Position numbers and translations under genes: made by a program
The notes under the pieces: generated by a model
The model's database searches: none
The model's input: only the letters and a program-made list of their open reading frames with translations
Told to the model about the DNA's origin: nothing
Shown here: in pieces, positions 56,225 to 64,000 of the stretch
How positions within the stretch are numbered: position 1 is the stretch's first letter
Layout: the number at the start of each line of letters is the position of its first letter
NCBI GenBank assembly: GCA_900073065.1
Contig: FJOG01000010.1
Location: forward strand, 247,022 to 311,021
DNA length: 64,000 nucleotides
Direction of reading: 5' to 3'
DNA from: Phialocephala subalpina
Lineage: Eukaryota; Ascomycota; Leotiomycetes; Helotiales; Mollisiaceae

Positions 56225-58141
56225 CCTCGAAAACAAAATCTACGATAATGACGAAGCGGGTGTTTGACTTTGTACATATTCTCTTCTTTCCATCTTTCGC
56301 GATAGACCGGAGGTTGACCGCCCTGAGATATCCAGCTTCTCGCGTATCGATACCCTTCATCTCCTCGAAACTCTCGATACTAGGTCGATCTGGTCGTTTT
56401 TCTGAGCGGTCGACTTTCGCGTTTGTAACATACGACTTTCTTTTGCATTTCCCTTTGCGTTGAATTGGCTCTCTGGTCAGATGAGTTGTGGCGGACAGCA
56501 AAAGTTCAGCGACGTCTGAGATGACTGGATGGGCGGGTCTCCCTGGCGTTCGGATGGGATCGCTCACACGAGTGATCTTTGGTGGAGTTCGGGCTGTTTC
56601 TGCAAGAAGGGCATGACTGGCTGGCGTCGGCAGAAAGCTCTTGTTCATGATCTCAGGCTCATATTTATGAGCTACATGGTGGTTGACTTGACGGTTACGG
56701 GGCATTCCTCTGCATCACTGCTCTGGAATACCTGATCTCATGAGGGTGTGGTGGATGGGGCTGAGGGGCGTTGATGGAGGGGGAGATTGTGCTGGCAATG
56801 ATGGTCACTCGTCTTACGTTCTGGAATTGATGAGCTTGACATCTGAGTTGCAAGGGGAAAGAAAAAACACCAAAAAAAATCTTTGGGGAGGGTTGCTGGA
56901 GGATAGCATTGGCTCGCATCGAGGTTTGGCTCGTTAGTTATGCTTCTCTTTTAGCAAAATCCAAAATCTCCTCTCCATTCCGGTCTTCTTTCCGTCATGA
57001 ATGCTACGCTGTGAAATTAGGAGTATCAAGTACCACAAGTCTACCGAGTTCGGGGAGGTTGAACATCGTTCAGCCGAGGATAGATATTCCGTACAACCGG
57101 ATCATCCCGAGCCCCTTTCTGAAGAAACGAGGATAGATTAAGAATTGGTGGAACGGAGGACAAAGTCCTTCAAATTCAACCCGAGGTCGAATGCCCTCCT
57201 AGATGTGGTGGAATACAGTGTTCATGGCAAGGGTACACAAATGTGTTTGTGATGGTCTCTGTGACACTCTAGACTCAGGAGCTGCATCGGATCCTCATTT
57301 CTCCTTTTGCGGGTGTTTGCGATTGGTGGGGAACGGGGAGGTACACGGAAGGTCGCATGGCTGCGCATGTTTTGTGTGCATGAGCCAGGCGTGCTTCTTT
57401 TCGCTTCAATGCAGAGCGATAAGGCCATCTTGCTGACTATTTTCGTCTGATGTTCTTGGAACTGTTTCCTCCAAGGAGTCTCAACATTGAAAGAAGGAAG
57501 GAGGAAGAAGGAACAAGAAGACACTTGATGGCGATAGAGTGCTGACGTTGATCTGTACTGTTCTGTACTGTACATCCATCCCCCTTTTGCTGTCTGGAAG
57601 AAGTCAGAGTCGCAATCCGGACCGTTCCGACGTTGATCAGCATCTCGTTGTGGCTTTGTCATGAGCACATGGCAATTTGGCTAAATGTGAAATGGACGGG
57701 GATCAGCCTTCTTACACGTGAAGATAGGGGGGAGCGATGGCTTCGTGTTTGGTGCAAGCGGTGAGGAACTCTTGCTTATTTCCCCCCTTAGTCCCCCAGA
57801 TTTCTTGAACACCCTCCGTCTTTATCTTGTAAAATAGTACAGTATACGGCATTGCTCCCTTTGGTATTTTTTGCGGCTCGCTTTTGCTTCTTTGTTTGAG
57901 ACAGCGATTCACTTTCGGGGAGGGGTGAAGTTCTGGTCTGGAGAGAACGCGGTTGAGCAAGTCCGCCAGTTACCGCGAAGCTAAAACACCAAAGTCAGGA
58001 AAGAAATTCCTTTGGATCCCCAACGTTCGACTTCACTCTCGCAGGTGGAAGGACCAGTTTTGAGACACCCACGCGATCGACTTTTCCGGAAATCGAGGTC
58101 TCGCAGATCAGAACCAAAATCTGGGAACCAGATATCCAATC
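56225..58141. other. 1.9-kb gene-free region
   Basis: Only short frames are seen (57203-57436 and others), none with domain-like content. It presumably includes DHH1 3' and LST7 5' untranslated regions. Confidence 0.5.
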
Positions 58142-59648
58142 ATGTCGTCTATTTGTAAGTCGATCAGCTCTTATCCTCGTCGCATGGCGTTTGCCCCACC
58201 GTATGTTTGCCTTGCGGGCGCAGCGATCGCGAACCTGTGCGCAATATACCAAGTATGCGCGCATTTTCAAGAAACATTCTCACTCTTTCTCCTCTTATTT
58301 AGTATGTCTCGCGCATTTCTGCGAAAAGCATGGTCCCACGCCCTTGATGGTCACAGAGGCACTTCCCGCCGGTTGTACATCATGTTTCGAAGACGAGAGC
58401 CTCAGCACGCGACGACCCAGTACGAGTTCGAGATCTTTGAATCCGGCAGATGGTTTGGCAGGTATCACTCGAGGTGCGAGCAGGACGAATTCAATCTCCT
58501 CAGAAAGAGAGAATGGCACGCGACCTTCCTTACAAAACGCGACGTCACTATCCCAAGCATCCTCCTTCGCCATTGAGACTCCGCCAGAGAGCCCTAGGGT
58601 ATCAGCGCTGCAGAACGCACAATTTGGAAGTCTGGGTAGTCGGCGCGACTCCAGCTTTCGCAAGACCTATGACGAGGATCTCCAGAAGAGAGCCATCCCT
58701 TGCGACAATTGCGCCCTTACCCTCCCACCGAAGAATACTACGAAGGAAGACTCGTCGCCCACCCACAGTGAGATCAACGGACCTATCTTGAGGACGCGCA
58801 GAATATACGAGCGAATCTCAGTCACAGTCGAGCACCCCTCACCCCCGAAATCCGAATGTTCCAGCTCCTCCGAATCCGACAATGCCGTTTCAAGCAAACC
58901 TACACACAGGCGCACACGATCGCGGACCTTGATACGCGTCGGCACATCCTCCAGCAACTGCTCATTCAAATCTACCGACTCCCACGAACACTACGTCGAC
59001 TACACATCCACCCACGAACCTCTCCACTCCTCCTCTTTCTCCATCCTCCGACAAGCATGTCTGCGAACTCTCTCATGCGAGACCCTCCCTCCTTCAACCA
59101 TACAACCAAACTCATCGCCCACATCCCCCTTCCTAAATAGCTCTTTCGCAAATAGTTCGATGTCTATTCCCACCGGCGGACCCATCTTCTTCGGCGACCC
59201 CCTGGCTGGCTACACAACCGCCTATGTCTTCCGAATCCCCGACCCCGCCGCTCGAGGCCGTCGTCGCGTCTACGCTCTCATGGCCATCTCCACTCACCGC
59301 GAACGCGCCGCTATGCAAACTTTCTCCCTCCTCTCCGCCGCTTTCCGCGAAATCGCGGCTTGGATCCAAGGCTTGGCAGAAGCTGAATTCGAGAGGACGG
59401 AGAGTATGAATAGTCCGAAATTGGGAGGCAGTGAGGAGAGAATGAATGGAGGAAGCAGTAATAATAGTACGCCTACAAGTAGCTTTTTGACGGGTAGGAA
59501 TAGGGGGTATGATGGGTATGGAGGTCAGAGAATGGTTACGAAGGCGAGAGGATTGGCGGAGATTGTTGGACTGCCGGATTTCTTTATTGAGTTGCATGCA
59601 AGGTTTGTAAGGTTATTGGTTCAGTTGGGTTTGCAACTTGGTGTTTAG
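58142..59648 (+). CDS. LST7: Lst7/folliculin-like protein (longin-DENN, TORC1 amino-acid signalling)
   Basis: Two exons, 58142-58154 (13 nt) and 58303-59648, giving 452 residues. Splicing creates the diagnostic folliculin start ILCLAHFCEKHGPTPLMVTE followed by GCTSCF with conserved cysteines. A Ser/Pro/Arg-rich disordered middle (about 45-260) contains CDNCALTLPPK. The longin core returns at about 290-360 (GYTTAYVFRIPDPAARGRRRVYALMAIS; AMQTFSLLSAAFREIAAWIQ) and the protein ends near LPDFFIELHARFVRLLVQLG. Yeast Lst7 with Lst4 is the GTPase activator of Gtr2 on the vacuole. The C-terminal DENN half of human folliculin is missing, as in yeast. The short first exon and 148-nt intron are supported by the conserved start. 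Confidence 0.85.
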
Positions 59649-60369
59649 TGGACGATATCTGAGCACTGATACTCTGACTTGGAGACGTACATTTCTCGAA
59701 CTGGACGACCTTCGACGGAATCTGGACTTTCGACCAGGGAGGCTTCATCATAATAGTCAACTTGGACCATGGAGATGAGTGCGGGGGGATAATGGACGAT
59801 TAATGATAATGCGTAATGTCGGCGTCAAGGTCATTTCATCTTCCGTTGGGTGGTCGCTCTTCTAGGAGCTCAAAACTGCAGCGTTGGAGTTAGTCGGAAA
59901 ACTGTTTTAGCTTGCTTGTTTATGATAGCGTTTAGCGTTGACTTCTTTGCTTCCTGGCTACTCTTTTCGGCGGCTTTTTGTTTGGCCTGGCCTTTTATTC
60001 AGCTGGAGTTGTTTTAGTAAAATACTAATATCATGTAGCGAGGACTCTGGAGCATAATTCCAAGAAGACAAAATGCAAGTGGGTTGCCTAAAGAATGCCA
60101 ATGTCAAATTGCAAACGGAGTCGGAAATCTGAGTGTGAATGAAAAAGCAAAGCAGAACCTTTGAATATGAATTATAGACAACGGTTTTGGTATTGTTGGT
60201 ACACGTGAAGTAAATGTCTGCCTCTATGGAAGAGATCGCATGAGTTTGAGACTCAATTCTCCTCTCATCCACTTCCTGCCAGTGCTGCCATGAATTGCCA
60301 TCTCAACGCCAGGAATGCATCCTCCACCAAAGAACCCTACATTCACACAGCAAGACCACCCAGAGCTCT
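59649..60369. other. convergent intergenic region
   Basis: Between LST7 (+) and RPT3 (-) stops. No feature is supported. Confidence 0.5.
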
Positions 60370-61867
60370 CTACTTGTAGAAGTCGAATTTCTGAGCCTCT
60401 TGTGCACCCTTGACCTGGCTCGAATACGCATCCTCCAAATCGACTTGGATGATATTATATCTATTCTTTCGGACCGCTCTCAAACCAGCCTCTTGCATGA
60501 TCGCAGCAATGATAGCACCGCTCAAAGGATCATTTCGGACGATCAGAGAATCCAAATCCACCTCCGGAGCCAACGACATCTTCGACGCAATGGTAGTAAA
60601 AATCAACCGTCTCTCTCTTCGGTCTCGGAGGTTGGGGAACTCGATCTTTCTGTCCAGGCGTCCAGGGCGCAGAAGAGCAGGATCCAGAGTATCAGCTCGG
60701 TTCGTAGCCATGATAACCTTGACGTTTGACGTTTGATCGAAACCATCCATTTGATTCAACAGCTCGAGTAGAATACGTTGCACTTCTCTGTCAGCACCTG
60801 TTTGGGCATCGAAACGCTTGGTAGCAATGGCGTCGATTTCGTCGATGAAGATAATTGCTGGGGAGTTCTCGCGGGCCATTCGGAACACGTCTCGAACCAT
60901 ACGGGGTCCTTCTCCCAAATACTTCTGCACGAATTCGGAACCGACGACACGGATGAAGTTGGCGGTTGTGGAGTTTGCGACGGCCTTGACTAACATGGTC
61001 TTTCCAGTTCCTGGGGGACCGTAGAGTAAGACGCCTCGCGGGGGATCGATACCAATTTGACGGTACTGCAACAGTCAGATTTGTGCTTATGACAGGGAAT
61101 TGGATGCCCGCAAGTTGCAGGGACATCGCCCTTGGAGGATACATACAAGATCGAAGTGCGTCAGCGGAAGCTCGACTGCTTCTCTAATCTCCTGTTTTTG
61201 CATATCAAGACCTCCAACATCAGCATATGTGACATCTGGCTTCTCATCTGCGCCCAACATGGCAATAGAAGAATCCGCCTCGGGTGGTAGAATATCAACA
61301 AGAGAATTCGAGTGGCGATGGAGGGCTACAGAGGATGAAGGCTTGAGCTTCTCGCGGTCGAGGGTAGAGAGGATTCGGACGACATAGTTGGACCCGGTCG
61401 ATGATTGTACGATACCAGTGCTGCCGAGGTTAGTGATGAACTGAATCCTGGCTTGTTGGAATCTCACTTCTGATCTATAGCCTCCATAAATTGTCCGATG
61501 ACCAAAGGTACACTCTGGATCCGCTTGATCTCTTCCTGCGCGCGTACCAACTCTCTCTTCAAGCTCCTGTAGGCCCATTAGGATGATATTCGCCGCTATA
61601 GAACCATTTAGAAGCCATACCTCTGCTCATCCTTAATATACTCTTCTTGAAGTTGAATGTACCTGCAAACCATCAGCCCCAGCCTTAACATAGATGCCAT
61701 CTGCCAACTCACTCCAGATGCCGTTGAAGCTTCTTCATTGTTGAGTACTCATCGCTGCCATCCGTTCCAATATTCTCCAGCGTGTCGATGTTTGGTATCG
61801 AGGAAGGCATTTGTTTTCGGTGAGGAAGGACCTGGTTCGCAGGGTTTTCTACCATTACGTCCCCCAT
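60370..61867 (-). CDS. RPT3: 26S proteasome regulatory ATPase Rpt3
   Basis: Five exons: 61867-61713, 61662-61622, 61567-61468, 61420-61147 and 61065-60370; 421 residues. N-terminal coiled coil (about 40-85: [20 protein letters not shown]), OB domain ([20 protein letters not shown]), then the AAA module: Walker A GPPGTGKT, Walker [10 protein letters not shown], sensor [20 protein letters not shown] with arginine fingers, and sensor 2 ([19 protein letters not shown]). The terminal FYK fits the HbYX motif that docks into the alpha ring to open the proteasome gate. Choice of Rpt3 among the six Rpt paralogues rests on [20 protein letters not shown] and the FDFYK terminus. Confidence 0.93.
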
Positions 61868-62258
61868 CTTGACGGTCGGGTATCTTAATTAGTCTCAAAA
61901 ATGAAAGTTGCGATCTGATGAATGCGTATTCGTGGGTTGTGACAATCGTGGAAAGCTGATGAGTTGATGAAGAGTCGCGTAGGCAAGCTTCTGAGTACGC
62001 ATCGGTACGGACAGCTGAGCAAGCGGCAAGCGCTAGTCCATTTTAGCGCTAGCACCACTAAAGTTAGTGGATGTCGGAGCTTGCTAGGTGATGTTGCGGC
62101 ATCGCTCAACTCGTTCATCACTTGCTCTTGACTCAGTCGGTGGTTGACTTTCCTCACTCATAATATTTCGACGACGACGACCGGCGATTTTCTTGCGATA
62201 GCGAAGATTTTACAATCTATTATATTCCCTTCTAGAAAGTTGCTGTCCTAAGCAGAAT
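61868..62258. other. divergent promoter region
   Basis: 391 bp between RPT3 (-) and the gene at 62259 (+). The Rpn4 proteasome box GGTGGCAAA was not seen. Confidence 0.5.
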
Positions 62259-62925
62259 ATGTCATCTTCCATTACCATCCCGCCGAGAGCTGGGGAGAGC
62301 AGTAAGGCTGCTGCAGCGAGCTCCAGCTCGTCGTCCTATTCAAGCTCACCACGAACACCTCAACAACCACAACAATCCACTCCTAGCCCATCGTCAAGAC
62401 CAAAGTATGGACACGATCGGAGACCAAGCTTGCTGAGTGGGTTTGCCATTTTCTATTATTTGTCTTGTAGCCTGCGAGCAGCGAAATGGGCCGAGCAGGC
62501 CCGGCGGTAGCAGCCTGGAGAGATCAGATGGAACTGGGTGCACAAATGTCTAGCAGAAAACTGACAATTATCAGGCTCATCACTCTCGAAACAAGAACAC
62601 ACTGTCATCAACATTGGGGATCCAGATGGAGTACCACGCTTGGTTAGTCGTCCTTGCAGATCCCAAAACTGCCTCGACGTCTCAAGCATCACTAACACTT
62701 TGTACACAGATTACTTGCGTCCGATCATCTCAAGGCTACGAGTGGAACCCAGGTATGTTGATTCCAATCTGGTTCAATGTCTCGAGCAAAAGTACTAACA
62801 ACATTTCAGAGATCTTCCTACCGTCCTACGTCGAATGTGACTTCGAATCACTCGAGCGAAAGCGAGATCCGGTCCACGAAATACGCCTAAGCGACGAGGA
62901 GATCAAGCAAATGTTCCCTCAATAA
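62259..62925 (+). CDS. Small fungal protein of unknown function
   Basis: Four exons: 62259-62436, 62575-62642, 62710-62752 and 62810-62925; 134 residues. The N-terminal 55 residues are Ser/Pro/Gln-rich and disordered. After it a compact part is encoded over three exons: KQEHTVINIGDPDGVPRL, then GYEWNPEIFLPSYVECDFES and a charged helical tail (DPVHEIRLSDEEIKQMFPQ). The consistent frame over three introns supports a real gene. Intron 1 is long (138 nt). The family is not recognised. It is divergent from RPT3. Confidence 0.7.
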
Positions 62926-64000
62926 TTTGAAATCTTATCGGTTGGCTACATGGTAGAAGGGCTTTAGTCCCAGGCTCGGGCAATATGGGATCTGCACATG
63001 ATGGCGCTGGGATTTGAACATATGATTCCCATGATATCTTAGTTGGACACTGGAGTATTTTTCGGAGAGTACGACTAGATGATTACACAACGATTGCACG
63101 AGGGGTTGGGGTTGGAGTTTCGGCATTTCTCAGGTATGGTTATTGAAGGTTTTCGGGCGGGCGTAGCTCCCTACTTATTTGGTCCGGTCATTGCAATGAT
63201 TATCTTGCCTTTCTATTATTCAGTGCAATGCATTGATCTTCTGAGCAGGCATGTACTTGTGAATTTTCATCTGGAAGTTGGAACCATCTAGTGACGGCTG
63301 CCTTGCGTGCAGTCTTCCCATCAAATCAACCAAATCTACGAAAGTACTAGGCGTTCTGTGACTCAAATTGCCACGATCACCTGTAGCAGAAATGTTCGCC
63401 TTGCTCGCTCCTCACTGATAATTGGACGAACCGTCGTGAAGTATTGCTGCACGCAAGGTACGCCCCCGAAGCTCTGAGACAGCGGGTACGATGCCGTGTA
63501 AAGAACCACGAAACACTCGTCCAATCACCAATTCCATCCCAGCCATCCAAAAGTACAGTAGGATTGACTTTACACGTATTTTCTCCACATGAAAGTCCCC
63601 AGAAACATCGAACATCCCAACTCAAATCGACTCTGATCCAAGCCGAAGATCCGAATTCAAATATTCGGATGCACATGCATCTTATGAGCAGAGTATCATC
63701 TGATATGGGCTCACGGAATCGATCCGATGTTCTCCGAGCTCGTGCGGTCAGATCACGATATCTGTAACATATTGTGCGAAAGCAGCAAGAACGTGATGAA
63801 AGCTAACCTCATGTCGAAGGAAAATTTTCTAATTTGTCTTGCACATCTTCGTGGTGCATGATGAGAGGGTAGAACTTGGCGGTGGACCCCCTTGAAAATG
63901 GAATGGCGGTGCATGCAGCTGCATATTCAACCTGCATGCAAGACAGCGCTTGCTGCATGCTTTTCATAACTTCCACTTCGAGATTTTGAGTTTGGTACTT
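62926..64000. other. gene-free end of the window
   Basis: No supported gene. GCATGC hexamers cluster near the end (63911, 63934, 63955), with no assigned role. Confidence 0.45.

Overview
The window is nuclear DNA of a filamentous ascomycete (Pezizomycotina; Leotiomycetes is my guess from protein flavour, not a demonstrated placement). The reasons are the dense protein-coding genes on both strands, many canonical GT-AG introns of about 45-60 nt with CTAAC/CTGAC-like branch sites, short intergenic distances, a class I hydrophobin and fungal-type SKN7, MDM35 and GPI1 genes. I rebuilt about 27 genes exon by exon; in each complete multi-exon model the exon lengths sum to a multiple of three. No rRNA, tRNA or CRISPR array was recognised.

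Layout. 1-507 is the 3' end of an unrecognised protein. About 4.6 kb without a recognised gene follows and carries a 432-bp TA-flanked MITE. From 5.1 to 13.4 kb: two respiratory complex I genes in divergent arrangement (23-kDa Fe-S subunit and mitochondrial acyl carrier protein), VPS74/GOLPH3, RRP14/SURF6 and a proline-rich fungal protein. From 14.2 to 23.4 kb: hydrophobin, RAD54, a small one-helix protein, a mitochondrial carrier, a HAD/Swiss-Army-Knife RNA-repair-like RGG protein and a YggU/DUF167 protein. A 2.4-kb gene-free tract precedes SKN7. Then come GCD6 (eIF2B epsilon), a tentative minus-strand gene, SEC14, prefoldin 3, a ferric-reductase-like oxidoreductase, a BTB protein, an F-box protein, RRP6, MDM35, a small two-helix protein, GPI1, PRI1, DHH1, LST7/folliculin, RPT3 and a small unknown.

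The most unusual locus is GPI1 (46.8-51.5 kb), an enzyme-complex gene for the first step of GPI-anchor synthesis. After codon 316 it has a 2,217-nt intron with good splice sites, about 40 times the local norm. Inside, on the same strand, lies an ORF with a GIY-YIG nuclease signature, followed in another frame by a pair of C2H2-type zinc fingers. Around it are repeated modules and three copies of a 15-bp near-perfect palindrome, one overlapping the ORF's start codon. This looks like a homing-endonuclease-type selfish gene living in a nuclear spliceosomal intron; mobility is inference.

Most genes are unlinked housekeeping functions: respiration, Golgi retention, ribosome biogenesis, DNA repair and replication, RNA decay, translation initiation, proteolysis, TOR signalling and stress response. 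Shared regulation is suggested in two places: CCAAT boxes between the two complex I genes, and MCB (ACGCGT) sites upstream of PRI1 (two) and RAD54 (one).
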